A DNA stretch of 64,000 bases from NCBI GenBank assembly GCA_964023205.1, contig OZ026839.1, positions 15,468,386 to 15,532,385 of the forward strand, read 5' to 3'. Source of the stretch: Lutraria lutraria (lineage: Eukaryota > Mollusca > Bivalvia > Venerida > Mactridae). Under the pieces are notes generated by a model that was given only the letters and a program-made list of their open reading frames with translations, was not told where the DNA came from and did not search any database. Below are positions 38,001 through 48,976 of this stretch, in pieces. Each line of letters begins with the position of its first letter. Positions within the stretch are counted from its first letter, which is position 1. The translations under genes and the position numbers were made by a program.

Positions 38001-41000
38001 GTAGCATGCTGTGTTTATCTTCTGTGTATCATTTGCTAGTCAAATATTCAGGCTGTTTGTACAAGTCTTCTTTTATCAACTGTATGATTATACATGTATA
38101 TAGGGTGGGGAAAATGCTCTTTTATCAACTGTATGATTATACATGTATATAGGGTGGGGAAAATGCTCTTTTATCAACTGTATGATTATACATGTATATA
38201 GGGTGGGGAAAATGCTCTTTTATCAACTATATGATTATACATGTATATAGGGTGGGGAAAATGCTCTCAGAATATCATACAGACTTGTAAGATAAAATAG
38301 AAATAACAGTAAAACCCTCTTAATTGATCTGCTCTGTACTACAAAAATTTACTCATTGCAAGTCCTGAGACTTGATCTTAGTTTTATTTTATCTACATTA
38401 ATTTAGCTGTGTTTTATATAAAATGAATCAATCTGAGAAGGTTTTGCTGTATACTGTTTGTTTTATGATGTATTTTGTTTGTTTACATTGATTTATTTAC
38501 TTTTAGTTCATTTATTGAAGCAACCTCGTATGTTTTATATGTATGATATTGATGTTAATAAATAAATGAGTGTATGAAATTGATAGGCAGACAGATCAAC
38601 AAGTGGAACGTCAAACTTACATATTAACAGGACAGACCAACAAGACATTCATGTTTCAATATTTCTGTTGTTTTCTTCAAAACTCAAGAACTTTCTTGAC
38701 AATCCTTCATTACATGTATGTCCTATAGAATTGACTGTTTTATTAATCTGTTCAGTTACGATGTTTCATTTGTTCAACTTATGGTTGAGTGCATGCACAA
38801 GTTTTAAGCAACATTTTTTTTCCTTTTTAATTAGAATGGGGTATGTATATATTTTGTATCATCAGAGATTCACTTATCATTTTATCACTTAGTCTCCTCT
38901 ATACCTGATACACCATTAACATATGTCTGGGTGTTTTACATTGTAGTTATCCTCCACAATCAAATACATTCATCTGTATTTACTCAATAATCCATTAATT
39001 TGTGTCTGTGATAACTCATTATATTACACCAAAATGTATATCCTGTGACAGTCACATGATCAAAATATGCACTATTATCTCTGTTCTGAACTGAATGTTT
39101 GTCTTCCATTCATCGATGAATGATAAACTTTGTCTTTCTATTCTGGTGAAAGTTTGGTAATGTGGTGATCCTTTTTGTCTGACTTAGTTAGTATGGATTT
39201 TTAGTGAAATTAGTTTGTTCAATGCTGGTCTGTTATCCATATTCTTTGTGATGCATGATGGATAATTTGTAGCAGAGCATTATGGGATCCCTCACTGAAG
39301 CATTATGGGTAAACTAGGTTAAGAATTATGAGTATACATGTTTCAGAGACTCAACCAATCAGATAGTAGATCAGTAGCTGACAATGAGAAGGTAACAGTT
39401 GATGTATACATGTATACTAGTATTTCTGTCTCTCACACTATATAACCATATGAAACATATTCAGTCATTATTGTAATGATACCTCAGATCTACAGATGTA
39501 TTGTAAAATGTTAGCTGCATGTATTGCTGTATAGAAATAGATATCTCTTAATTAGTTGTACGTCATCTTATACATGTAACATTAAGTATCTAATACTCCA
39601 GTTAAAGTCTAGTATTAGAGCACATGGGAACATGGAACTTGTGGTATCAGAATAAATTAGCATCAATACAGAGTAAATCTTTGATACAAGAATGTACATC
39701 TGAGGTTAATTTACAGTAAATGATTGACATTAGTTACATAACTCTAATTTGTACATAACAGGGGGGGGGGGGGGGGTATACAATACCTGGATGTGTATTG
39801 TATGTTATCTGTGTATGGATTTAGTAGATAAGTAGAATGGTGGAAGGAAATGATTTGATGCTAAAATTATTTATTGAAATTATTGTAAGTTTGTAGTTGA
39901 TTAATTCTTTTCATTCAAAATATTTAACAGTATGTGTGCTCTACTTGAATTCCCTAACTTGTATACTTTATTTGTATATGGGTGTATAATCCATAGATGT
40001 ATACCAGTAGTTTCAGCCCAACTATAGTGTTATATTAAAACATTGATGTGAAAATTGATTTGTTTATTGTAATTTATACTGGTCCCAGCTTCACTGTAAG
40101 TTGAGTACGGGTCTATAAATAGTGCATATGATATAGATTTCTAACCCCCTTTTGCAGCTAAATTAAGTGTAAAAATAGATTTTCATATCAATAAAAATGA
40201 AAGTACAAAACTTTCTATAAGGTTATCAGATGTATTTGGTGTTACTTAGAACTGGACTTACAATAAATCTGGATGCTTTCCTAGTATAATTATACTTTTT
40301 ATTATCACGGAACATTCAAGTCTTTATTATTGATTGCAGAATGTTTGTCCTCTCTCAGTTTTCAATTTTTATTTCAATACTTTTTATAAAAAAGGAAATA
40401 TTTATGTTTGATTACAGACTCGGGCTGCCTACAAGAAGGTGATGGATGATAATGGTGTCACTGATCCACATGCCATGGACAAAAATTATTGGATTCAGCG
40501 TGTTGGCGAGGTATAACTATAACATGATAAATATTATATTTTATATTTGTTTGGCTTCAATGTATGCCATTATAGAGTATGATTTCCTCTTTCTCTTTCT
40601 CTCTGTAGATAAAAGTGTATACATCTTTTTCATGACTCACACTGATCTTCCTACATATGGAGTAGAGTTTCCCTTGATTGTAGTGTGTGACACTCCTTTG
40701 ATTGTAGAGTAAGACACTCCTTTGTTTATAGTGTATGATTCTCCTTTAATTAAAGAGTATGACGCTCCTTTGATAGTAGAGTATGACATCCTTTTGTTTA
40801 TAGTGTATGACTCTCCCTTGTTAATAGAGTAAGACACCCCTTTGATTACAGAGTATGACACTCCTTTGATTATAGTGTATGACACTCCTTTGATTATAAT
40901 ATGTGACACTCCTCTGATTATATTGTATGACACTCCTCTGATTATAGTGTATGACACTCCTTTGATTATAGTGTATAACTATCCCTTGATTATATTGTAT

Positions 41001-43096
41001 GACACTCCTTTGATTATATTGTATGACACTCCTTTGATTATAGTGTATGACACTCCTCTGATTATAGTGTATGACATTCCTCTGATTATAGTGTATGACA
41101 CTCCTTTGATTATAGTGTATGACACTCCTTTGATTATATTGTATGACACTCCTCTGATTATAGTGTATGACACTCCTCTGATTATAAGTGTATGACACTC
41201 CTCTGATTATAGTGTATGACACTCCTCTGATTATAAGTGTATGACTATCCCTTGATTATAGCGTATGACACTCCTCTGATAATAGTGTATGACACTCCTC
41301 TGATTATAAGTGTATGACTATCCCTTGATTATAGCGTATGACACTCCTCTGATAATAGTGTATGACACTCCTCTGATTATAAGTGTATGACTATCCCTTG
41401 ATTATAGCGTATGACACTCCTCTGATAATAGTGTATGACACATCTCTGATTATAAGTGTATGACTATCCCTTGATTATAGTGTATGATACTCCTCTGATA
41501 ATAGTGTATGACACTCCCTTGATTATGGGGTATGACTCTTGTTTTGTGGTTATAGAATATGACTCTCTTTTGATTATAGAGTATGACTTGGTCTTTATTG
41601 TAGTATATGTCTCTCTATTGCACATTGTTCTCAAATAGTGGATGAAACTGTTTATTGATAGGATTACATTCTGTTGTGACACCTAGATACAAACCTCTAA
41701 CAACTGTGATGTGAGATGTAAGCTAGGATATCTGATTGTGTTTTTATGACTCACTAATGATAAATAGTTCTATGTTCTGTATTTAATGCTGTATGTGTTA
41801 CAAAGTCTGTTTCAAATCAAGTAAAAGACTAGTTCATGGTACGTCTAAACAAGGATACCTTTACTGAGACCATTTTGTTTCCTTACTCTACAGATATAAA
41901 CAGAACATGCTGACATTATAAGTATGATGTTATTGAAGTAGTTAATAATTTCTGCTTGTTGTAACACTCACTATAGGCAGTTTATTATGATATAATATTC
42001 TAATGTATTTCTTATTAGAAGTGAACAGCTTTTGCTATTGACTTATTCTGACCTTAATCAAATTGTATAATTCATATGCTTGTACCAATGTGTATCAAAG
42101 CTTTTACTTTCTGCTGGGCAATTCATACAATATGTCACCTTGTTCGTATTCAGTCACCTTTGACTCACACACACATTACTTGTGTGATAGATCACATTGT
42201 TTGCTTCTTTATGTTCTTAGTAATGGTAGATAAGTCTATTGAAACAGACTTCAATACGTTTACATTCAAATTGCTTCAATTTTCATTGTTAAAAACATTT
42301 TGCTTAAAATACTCTCAATAGATAAAATGTAAGATAAGATTTCTGTATTTGTCTATGATACATGTACCACTCTGTAAAGATGCTTAAGTGCTTACTCTGT
42401 TCAGTTTAATAAGCATGCTATAATTAATTTTTAATCAATAGTATTGAAGTTTTTGCTTGAAAAATTACTTTGTGTTATGAATTTTCATTTTAAGTTCTTT
42501 AATGTCATCTTACATACATATTTACTAATTGAATTGAAATTAATCATTGTACTGAGATGAAGTGGTTTTAGAATCCTATTTCATGCTAGACTGATTAATC
42601 TATATCTATTCAATTCTCTATACAACATATAACAGCTTTTTGAATTTTGTATGTTAATTATTCTTGCAAGGTACTTCAGAAAGTAATCATGCTCTAATCA
42701 ATACTTTATAATTTCCTGCATTTTATGTTGTAAATTTGAATCCTTGTACTTTAATCTCAGGAATATAATGAAAATAAATGGATAATAAATTGCAACTTCC
42801 ATTTAATAATCAAAGTGGAGTTTGACAAAGTATTTATATAAATTACTAAATGATTCTCTTTTATTTGTCTGTTATCTGTTGTGGTTTTCTGGACGCTAGA
42901 GTAAGGTATTTTAATGATAAAGATGAATGATTTATGTACATATATAACATAACAGACCTATTTAACATTGTATCATTTAATTTTTCAGTTGTCCATTCAA
43001 CTTCAGCAGAGTAGTGAATATTGGTCAGACAAAGTACGTGAACTGTCCACACAATTAGGTCAGGCTAAATCAATTAACGCAAGTCCTCGACGATAG
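28145..43096 (+). CDS. Coiled-coil protein, complete 1,028-residue form starting at an internal first exon
   Basis: Eighteen exons give one open frame from ATG 28145 to TAG 43094-43096. Residues 1 to about 250 are low-complexity and probably disordered, with a basic patch at about 217-232. The rest, to about residue 930, is coiled coil built mostly of 28- and 56-residue exons, followed by a short non-coiled tail. No enzyme, membrane or signal motif is visible, so a cytoskeletal, centrosomal or sperm-tail scaffold role is inferred only from the fold. The ATG has A at -3 and G at +4. It is preceded by an acceptor-like tatatag and 8 nt, so a 5' UTR exon probably lies upstream. Read in phase 0 from the upstream exons, this exon would hit a stop, so it is a first coding exon rather than an internal one. 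Confidence 0.85.
30139..30858 (+). repeat. 33-35 bp tandem array abutting a 3' splice site
   Basis: About 20 copies resembling tgttagatgtatactgacta followed by ttacgtgtatattac. The array runs directly into the acceptor of exon 30860, and an early unit (about 30229-30255) contains gtgtatattacagatatc, a near copy of that acceptor plus the exon start. Confidence 0.93.
30860..30943 (+). CDS. coiled-coil exon, 28 aa
   Basis: Acceptor tgtattacag sits at the edge of a tandem array; donor GAG|gtttgt, phase 0; 84 nt. Begins ISELQNEGEHFKSDL and ends KDCAQE. Confidence 0.85.
31254..31395 (+). CDS. coiled-coil exon ending in phase 1
   Basis: Acceptor gtgggacag, donor GAGAG|gtttgt; 142 nt, leaving one base that is completed by the next exon. 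Begins LAHHEEKLMLMEQSL and ends ELKTLR. Confidence 0.83.
31763..31956 (+). CDS. coiled-coil exon, phase 1 to 0
   Basis: Acceptor taattaacag, donor CAG|gtaagc; 194 nt. The split codon gives Asp, then RNANSEEEIDEQ and onwards, ending EKMLTEQ. With the preceding exon it totals 336 nt (16 x 21). Confidence 0.87.
32171..32338 (+). CDS. coiled-coil exon, 56 aa
   Basis: Acceptor cctttcag, donor AAG|gtttgt, phase 0; 168 nt. Begins VEQQDSILTQLQNEL and ends KELSNK. Confidence 0.87.
32702..32869 (+). CDS. coiled-coil exon, 56 aa
   Basis: Acceptor ataacacag, donor GAG|gtaagt, phase 0; 168 nt. Begins LLEKEELVKKLRDDI and ends VLHQQE. The following intron starts with three copies of a 20-bp repeat (32884-32930). 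Confidence 0.87.
33239..33322 (+). CDS. coiled-coil exon, 28 aa
   Basis: Acceptor attttcag, donor CAG|gtttgt, phase 0; 84 nt. Begins ISRYEETLQQIQADL and ends KAHAQ. Confidence 0.87.
33445..33612 (+). CDS. coiled-coil exon, 56 aa
   Basis: Acceptor atattacag, donor GAT|gtaagt, phase 0; 168 nt. Begins LMDNEERLHDLKVQL and ends QSLSED. Confidence 0.87.
33785..34045 (+). mobile_element. dispersed repeat fragment
   Basis: Starts near cacatagtggagggagacat and ends near aaaaacaaacatctagtt. It shares the style and some short words (aagtcaaggtcat) with the 5535 and 34335 repeats, but is a different or more diverged family. Confidence 0.4.
34175..34258 (+). CDS. coiled-coil exon, 28 aa
   Basis: Acceptor ttattgtag, donor GAG|gtatgt, phase 0; 84 nt. 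Begins VSAYEQKIHHMKQEI and ends RGAENE. Confidence 0.86.
34335..34590 (+). mobile_element. dispersed repeat, copy B
   Basis: Same family and orientation as 5535-5759 (see that entry). Begins near gtcccctttcgaataaaggg and ends catccatgtttcacaaacac, then atcttgtt. Confidence 0.65.
34799..34966 (+). CDS. coiled-coil exon, 56 aa
   Basis: Acceptor ttgtgtttag, donor GAG|gtaaaa, phase 0; 168 nt. Begins LQNFEMKYTDLQQEA and ends YKAKCNE. Confidence 0.86.
35099..35271 (+). CDS. coiled-coil exon ending in phase 2
   Basis: Acceptor catttcag, donor AA|gtaagt; 173 nt. Begins SEKILSELELMRQNY and ends NTWVQEQ, with the next Lys codon split. Confidence 0.86.
35517..35591 (+). CDS. coiled-coil exon, phase 2 to 2
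   Basis: Acceptor tttttcag, donor GA|gtaagt; 75 nt. After the split Lys it reads HANEKLGNKIREQSKAIMQ, then LTAEK and a split Glu codon. Confidence 0.86.
35662..35797 (+). repeat. tandem duplication of a 3' splice-site region
   Basis: tttgtttgtatattttatag occurs upstream of 35684 and again as the true acceptor ending at 35797. A third copy (ending aaag at 35737) lies between. Each is followed by a version of the exon's first bases (gttggaac or gttagaac). Confidence 0.85.
35798..35962 (+). CDS. coiled-coil exon, phase 2 to 2
   Basis: Acceptor attttatag, donor GA|gtatgt; 165 nt. After the split Glu it reads QMLEQINKYQKQNNKLK and onwards, ending RLEEH with a split Glu. Two copies of its acceptor region lie just upstream. 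Confidence 0.86.
36013..36123 (+). repeat. 32-bp tandem repeat, 3.5 copies
   Basis: Unit cagattagtttgtgatacaa then caatgcagtaca, starting at 36013, 36045, 36077 and 36109. Confidence 0.93.
36684..36786 (+). CDS. coiled-coil exon, phase 2 to 0
   Basis: Acceptor ttgttacag, donor CAG|gtaagt; 103 nt. Reads MEQDQEMSSKMATIEDL and onwards, ending QQLNSQ. The four exons from 35099 total 516 nt (24 x 21 + 12). Confidence 0.86.
37414..37453 (+). repeat. short dispersed repeat, copy 2
   Basis: Near-identical to 1776-1814, same orientation, again in an intron of the coiled-coil locus. Confidence 0.6.
37572..37760 (+). CDS. last coiled-coil exon, 63 aa
   Basis: Acceptor attatag, donor GCT|gtaagt, phase 0; 189 nt (9 x 21). 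Begins LNSMQKDNQRLRSDL and ends HSSPMKDPDRA, where the helix breaks. Confidence 0.87.
38069..38264 (+). repeat. 49-bp tandem repeat, 4 copies
   Basis: Unit begins tcttttatcaactgtatgat and contains atagggtggggaaaatgc. Copies are nearly identical, so the expansion is recent. Confidence 0.95.
39347..39391 (+). CDS. small linker exon, 15 aa
   Basis: Acceptor catgtttcag, donor AAG|gtaaca, phase 0. Encodes RLNQSDSRSVADNEK, polar and non-coiled. It could be a cassette exon. Confidence 0.6.
39761..39776 (+). repeat. G16 homopolymer
   Basis: Sixteen consecutive G bases in an AT-rich intron. Length is likely polymorphic and prone to sequencing error. Confidence 0.9.
40418..40510 (+). CDS. C-terminal tail exon, 31 aa
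   Basis: Acceptor tgattacag, donor GAG|gtataa, phase 0; 93 nt. Begins TRAAYKKVMDDNG and ends YWIQRVGE. Its Trp and Tyr content sets it apart from the rod. Confidence 0.82.
40645..41610 (+). repeat. 24-bp tandem array, about 40 copies
   Basis: Unit gtatgacactcctctgatta plus tagt. The first half is regular. From about 41180 to 41480 a 73-bp higher-order unit (one 25-mer plus two 24-mers) recurs about four times. Frames stay open on both strands only because 24 is a multiple of 3. It lies in the last intron of the coiled-coil gene. Confidence 0.95.
42989..43096 (+). CDS. terminal coding exon with stop
   Basis: Acceptor tttttcag; 35 codons then TAG. Begins LSIQLQQSSEYWSDKV and ends INASPRR. A YW pair recurs as in the previous exon, and a short amphipathic helix is likely. 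Confidence 0.85.
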   Translation: MSIQLQQSSEYWSDKVRELSTQLGQAKSINASPRR

Positions 43097-45462
43097 CTTC
43101 AACCTTATGTCATTGTCATCTATCATGTGATCAACTAACAGAATGTGCTGCTAAAAGAATGTTTATAAATATAAATGATTGTGATGTCTCAGTATGATAC
43201 ATTGTTATTAAGTGATTTTACACTAGTTTGGCTTCAAGCAACTTTTTGTCATTTTCATCTTAATACCTGTTTTTAATGTACTAAGAAGTATTAAAGTAAA
43301 TTATGTAGCTTTATCAAATTTTCTCGAGAATAATTCTATTTTTTTTATTTAATTTGTTTCTCTTTATAGTACCTACCGGTATTGTCATCACAAGATATTT
43401 ATTTTAGACATGTGTGAAGGTGCTATTTAGCATAAAGTAGTATTTGGATTTAGTGCATGGGTTCAAAAGGTCGAGAATTGGATGTACCTATGCTGTTATT
43501 CTGTTTATGTAATGTTAGTAACAATAGGAAATTCATTTTATATGTCTAGTTTGTTTTAACCAGTGAAGTAAATATAAGCATAAAGTGTCAATAAAATAGA
43601 TACCATGTAATCCCAGGGTTTGTTACACATGTAGTTGTGTTATAGACTTTTAAATGTTTTTTTTGTAAAATGTGCTACAAATATATCAGTACAAAAATTG
43701 TGATATTTAGATTTTAGTTTTTACAAAAATGTGTTGTGTTATATTTGTATGATGAGTCTGTGATCACCATATCTTATCTGTTATATGTGTTAAATACATT
43801 CAAGCATTTCTTGTCAGGCTACACATGTATAAGAATGACAGTACTGTGTTGATCTACTATCAGGCAAATTCTTGAATGAAATTTTTCACACTGCAGTAAA
43901 TGTACTGTATTTATTTATTTATCTAAATATTTATGTTTTACTTTTTTGGGAAGACATTGGAGACTTATTCCATGTTCATTCCAGTAATATTTTTATGTCA
44001 CAGTTGTATTTTAGTGACTTTTTATTGTAGTTATAGACAATGTATAGATCTTCTAGTGATACACCAGTCTGTCAGCTTCATTTGTATGGGGTGTGCACCT
44101 TTGAAAGTTTTGCCATTGTAGAAATATTTGTCCTCAATATATATTGTCACTTTCATCTGATGTAATAGATATACTAAAATTCAGTTGTGTTTTTTTACAT
44201 AATGTTGATATGAATTTTTACTTACAATGGTCATTCTTATGTTTGCTAAACAAGTTGTCTGGAAGTATTAGTAGTGTAAACTCTTGTAGATAATCTTCTT
44301 ATAGATGTGACATCTTATACACATCACCAGCTGAACTCTATCCTGTATTGTCTTAGTGATACATGGGAGTGGCATAAAACCTGTGTTTTCTGAACTTTTT
44401 CTGAAACCGAGAAATTATTGTAATAGTTTAGAAGGATATTATAAAGATTATACAGTGTAGATATCACTGGTTACAGAACTTAGGGGCCTTATAAATATTG
44501 TATTGTGTACATGTATCTTTGTACTAAACTGTATCTTGATTTATGATACTTTTTTTTATTTCTTTATTTTAACTAATCAATTAAGAAAAAACATTTTACT
44601 TTACATTTTTAAATGACTTACTATAGAATATTTTTATCTTATGATTAAATAAAAGTCATAATACATATATAGCTAAATAGCATATAATGTTGCTTCATCT
44701 TTGAAGATATATGAAAAGAAGAAAAGAAATGGATAATTAGTAGATTTATGTTATACATCTGATGAAATAAGATACTATGTTAGGGACTTTGTAGTACAAG
44801 ATGATATTGTAATTTTGTTTTGAACCATGAAGTATTACAAACATGAAAAAAACACTTTTTCGGAATCCATAAATCATTCCGTCCTTGTATTTTATTTATT
44901 TTATGTTTTATACATACATGTATTGTATTTATAACTTGCACTTTATATGTTTTAGTTTTGTCTCATTTCATTGTCCGTCCAAACCTTATATTATTTCCCC
45001 TGGATTTGATATACAGGAGAATGTTGACATATATTTTAGATGTAAAACTTCGGCTAGATTTGCACTTGTCTTAACGGTTTACACAAAGATAGATCAAAAC
45101 CTGTCAAACAAAACCATTTTTTGCTATTTTCTTAAATCCTGTGGACTTTTTTAGTTTTTGCACAAAATTTATAAATTCTGATTCTGTCTTATTTTACCAA
45201 CAGTTTATTAATGGATTAATCCATGTATTGGCAGCTTAGAATCACTGAATATGATTAGTTAGTGTTATATGTTTAGAATTATATATATATCAATTTTTCA
45301 GCTATCTTCATAATAGAGGAGTGTGATTATTGCTTCAATTTTTTACATAGATTTGTTATTTCTTGGGTTCAGCTATGTGTGAATGTGTTTCACTGTATAC
45401 TGTAGTTACAATGTAAGGCTATCAAATCATGTTTAGTTTTACACCAGAAGTAAATGAATAAA
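43097..45462 (+). terminator. 3' UTR region with candidate poly(A) signals
   Basis: AATAAA occurs at 43590-43595 (about 500 nt after the stop), 44648-44653 and 45457-45462. The first would give a normal 3' UTR; the others may be distal sites. The sequence between is AT-rich, with no ORF that looks coding. Confidence 0.45.
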
Positions 45463-45570
45463 ATCCAGTTTTGTACAAAATTGGAAAAATATTTATGAGT
45501 GTCATTTGTTTTCTTGATATGATACTTGTATGGTAAGTGGAACATGTTTACAGTCAGTATTTTATGCAAT

Positions 45571-46051
45571 ACTTGTCCCCTGCCATCACTGGAATGTTAG
45601 CTGATGTTTATACAGCAGCATCTGTCTTAATTTCAGAAAACAGTATGGGCGAGGTGTAAATAGAATATATAGGGGAAATAAAGGGGTGTTACGGATCCAT
45701 TCTTTATTAATTGGCAGAATAAGACCAATTTGATACCGAATTAATGCTGAATATTGCAGATTGTGTACATCTGAATCTGTGGATCCACATTTTACAACTG
45801 GTTGGACTGTTTCTGTTACAAACCATTTGCGGCAAGCATTTTCCTTAGCTGAACACACTGCTGGAAACAAAATTTCTGTTTTAGTAACAGTGACCTAGAT
45901 ATTTGATCCCATATGCCACACTAGGTTATCCCTAAGCTACCCATGTACCAACTTTCATTGAAATCCATTACCCCTAACTGAAGTTTTCATCGGACAGACT
46001 GACTGACATCGACAGATACTATAGACCCATCAGGTTGGCAGGGGACTAATA
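45571..46051. mobile_element. 480-bp TIR element
   Basis: Left end acttgtcccctgccatcac and right end ttggcaggggactaataagt are inverted repeats. The minus strand is open over 45586-45870 but looks like element sequence, not a gene. A related half-copy starts near 46167 (acttgtcccctgctgg). Confidence 0.6.
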
Positions 46052-46058
46052 AGTATCA

Positions 46059-46140
46059 GGTATTGTATATAAGCATACAAATCAAGAATTCAGTGGACAG
46101 GTATTGTATATAAGCATACAAATCAAGAATTCAGTGGACA
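46059..46140 (+). repeat. 41-bp tandem duplication
   Basis: ggtattgtatataagcatac and the following 21 bases are repeated exactly once, back to back, just beyond the TIR element. Confidence 0.95.
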
Positions 46141-47375
46141 AAGCATGGAAAATTGCTATCAGAACTTGTCCCCTGCTGGTGTTTACATCAGACAGGACTA
46201 TAGGTTTGTCCGTCTGTCTGTCCATCTCAAACTGGATCCTGCAACAACTTATATTTAAGCAAGGTTAATGAATTGATTATAGAAGTTTATTCAGAAACAA
46301 TCTTGTTAGTCATATGGCCCATAAGGATACATTGTAAAATACAGTGTTATTGCAGAACAGATACAATATATATACATACTTATGAACCAAACATAAGCAG
46401 AAGGTTTTACAATGAAGCAGATTATGAGAAAATCATTAACCTGCACTGAAAACAACTTTTTAAGAGACAATGTGTATGAATTTCTGGATCGACCCTCATG
46501 TGTACATGCAATAGTAAATATAAATGCAACATTTCACACAATTATATTGTATAAACAGTATAATTATATATCTATAAGATAATTACATACTACTCAAACT
46601 TTGATAAGGATCACTTTTTCAATGGCATATGTTGTTTGAATGACAAACTTTCGATCAAAACTGATCAACTGTATTATAAAAAATTATGAAACAATCACTA
46701 CAAACAATACTACAAGTGATCCTTGTCAAATATAACAATAACTGTCGATCACTAAACAAAGTAAACGTGTTTAATATGAAGTCATACTGAAATTATGAAA
46801 ACTGGTTTGAAAATTAAATTTTGTAAGATATTACGTTCGGCGCAAGAGTGTTTAGATTCCTTGTATATGACTATCAGAGTTGACATTATCAAGGATCATT
46901 ACTATACTGAGTGATACATTTTTCTATACTGTCAGCTAGGTTTTCTGAGAAAATCACCTTCCTAATTAATCGTATTGAAAATATCAGGAATGGCTCTGAT
47001 AAACGTCTTTTTTTACATGCAGTCACTGCTTATAAACAATAAACTAATACTAAAATACTGACACGATCGATTTTGGCTTGTATTAACTTCAATATTTTGT
47101 GTTAATTTCTTCGATTTTGTCATTTAATGTGTAAATTAGGCGATAAAAACGTGTCGATACGTACGTATGTGATGAAATGTGTTAATTTCGTGATGGTGAC
47201 TTTAAAGTTCGCTTATAGAATTATCATTTTCCACAAGCTTCCGGTCAGTTTACTATTGTAACATCGCTTGAGACGTACCGAGCAACTATAGCCTAAGCAT
47301 GATATGAAAAGAACAACTTTCTATTTAAACAACTGAACGAAGACAATGTTCATTATGCATATAAGACGTTTTTAA
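46141..47375. other. intergenic region
   Basis: Contains a fragment of the TTGTCCCCTG repeat near 46167-46260 and otherwise AT-rich sequence. No gene is supported. Confidence 0.5.
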
Positions 47376-47527
47376 AGCAATTTGTCGGGTGTCGCACTCC
47401 CAATTTTCTCTTTTTAGGTACTTTTTCGAGAATGTTGATAACTTCAAGCTGATTTTAGAGAATGTTGGCCAAATTAATTATTGCTTTAATCAATATACCC
47501 TAAGTTAATACGCTAACTTATGATGGC
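47376..47527. repeat. left arm of a 150-bp inverted repeat
   Basis: The arm, from agcaatttgtcggg to tgatggc, is matched in reverse complement at 48977-49120 with few differences. Shared blocks include ttttctctttttaggtact, gagaatgttgataac and gctgattttagagaatgttg. Confidence 0.9.
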
Positions 47528-47698
47528 TGTGTGTTATAACTATGAAGTCGCATCACTTTATACATGTTTAATTATCGTTTTAAGTATTCTAATTTGCTTC
47601 TTATTGGCTATCACAAGTAGATATTTTTTTCTAATCGAAACGAAGTAAGCATCTTATGGCGCAGTGACCAGTACAGCAAACTTAAGCAAAATAACAAC

Positions 47699-47936
47699 AT
47701 GAGTGGGTAACGTTGTCTGCAAGCTATAACTTATATTTTTTATGTACTTTTATATAAATTTCTCTTGTGGTCTTTATTTCAGAAACTATGCTCTTTACGA
47801 AGAAGAAATCATGGCTGGCGCTTTATTCCGCAAGAACAATATGAAAAAAAACAAATCGAAGCCTGAAATTACAGTATCACTTCCTGGAAAGACAGACCAA
47901 GAGGGATACAGTCGGAGCACCAGCACAACTAAGTGA
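47699..47936 (+). CDS. candidate two-exon micro-gene (53 aa)
   Basis: ATG 47699 opens exon 1 (ATGAGTGG, donor gtaacg). A 76-bp intron ends in tttatttcag at 47782, and exon 2 (47783-47936) continues in frame to TGA. The predicted protein starts MSGNYALYEEEIMAG, has a basic centre (RKNNMKKNKSKPE) and a Ser/Thr-rich tail ending STSTTK. There is no signal peptide or known domain, and I do not recognise it. AATAAA at 48142-48147 sits about 200 nt after the stop. Exon 2 alone could start at the inner ATG 47811 (MAGALF). The short intron and lack of homology keep confidence moderate. Confidence 0.4.
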
Positions 47937-48141
47937 TAACTTCACTTTGTCTAGGAAGCTTGGACAGCTACTGATGTATACACCGATACCTTTTCATATG
48001 AACAAAGACAGAACGATTCTAAGTTGTCGTATGTTGTGCCTTAGGACAATTAAATGCACATTGTTTTAAGGACACTATAATACAAAATGAACAACCGTTC
48101 ACTTGTTATCTTTATTGTTGAGATCATTGTTATATATTGCA

Positions 48142-48147
48142 AATAAA
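48142..48147 (+). terminator. poly(A) signal of the micro-gene
   Basis: AATAAA, about 205 nt downstream of the TGA. Confidence 0.4.
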
Positions 48148-48614
48148 ATTATTAGAAAACAGGTCCTGTTGTCAGTTAATGGAAACATAATCACAGTTAA
48201 ATCATTGTAATCACTAACTGTATGTATAAAAAGTAACAATTGTCAGCATGGTAGCGCTCTTGGTGTCTTTGCTGAGCAAAATATGTGCTAAAAGACTATT
48301 GTCAAACACCACGTATTTTACTTTCTTCATGATTTCTTTGACGATATGGGGACAAATAATACTGGTTTGTAAACTGTTTGCTACATTCATACTGCACGTC
48401 ATCAAAGTGGGTTTGTTGGAACATGAGCTTTTAAATAATTAGTCTATTTCTTTTCACATTTGCTGCACTCGAATAGATGTGGCGGTTTGTTCCTCGACCA
48501 TCATGGTATGTGACTGAAACGAAATAAAAGCATTCTTTATTATTGTTCAGTACACATTGTAAAACAAGCATGAAATATTAACTGGAGACTAATTTCGAGG
48601 TTTCGTGAGATTTA

Positions 48615-48668
48615 GACGGAAAATTCCGTCTCTGAGGGAAACCGAGGAGAACTGTTACCCTCGGTAAC
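48615..48668. repeat. pair of short perfect palindromes
   Basis: gacggaaaattccgtc (48615-48630) and gttaccctcggtaac (48654-48668) can each form hairpins. They lie inside the inverted-arm interval. Confidence 0.6.
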
Positions 48669-48976
48669 GTATATTTCCATTTTAACCAAAGTGTGTTCAA
48701 ATAATTTTCTAGAAATAAAAAGAAACCTATCAAACCACTTTTTGGAAAGTTTTATACCTGAAATTATTCATCATAAACTATTCGCATCGGAGTATATTAT
48801 GAGTAAAATGTGGATATTTCCATTAGCTATGCAAGAGCTGATCAGCTGGACAATTTCTGATATATCAACAAGGATATTCGTCGTACAAAATAACCTTGAC
48901 AGGGAACAGTATTAAATACGCGGGGACATGCTATACTCCTATCACTGCATAAATAAACTTCCAAGCTACCAAAATT

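Noticed and set aside
38584..38638. Exon-like stretch after an acceptor near 38590
   Set aside because: No usable GT donor in a frame that continues to the next exon.
40637..41222. Overlapping open frames on both strands at 40.6-41.2 kb
   Set aside because: By-products of the 24-bp tandem repeat inside an intron.
45586..45870. Minus-strand 94-codon ORF
   Set aside because: It lies wholly inside the TIR element and has no domain; treated as repeat sequence.
48248..48442. 64-codon ORF with hydrophobic stretches downstream of the micro-gene
   Set aside because: It has no splice partner, an equally long ORF lies on the other strand, and there is no recognisable homology; chance ORFs of this size are common in this window.
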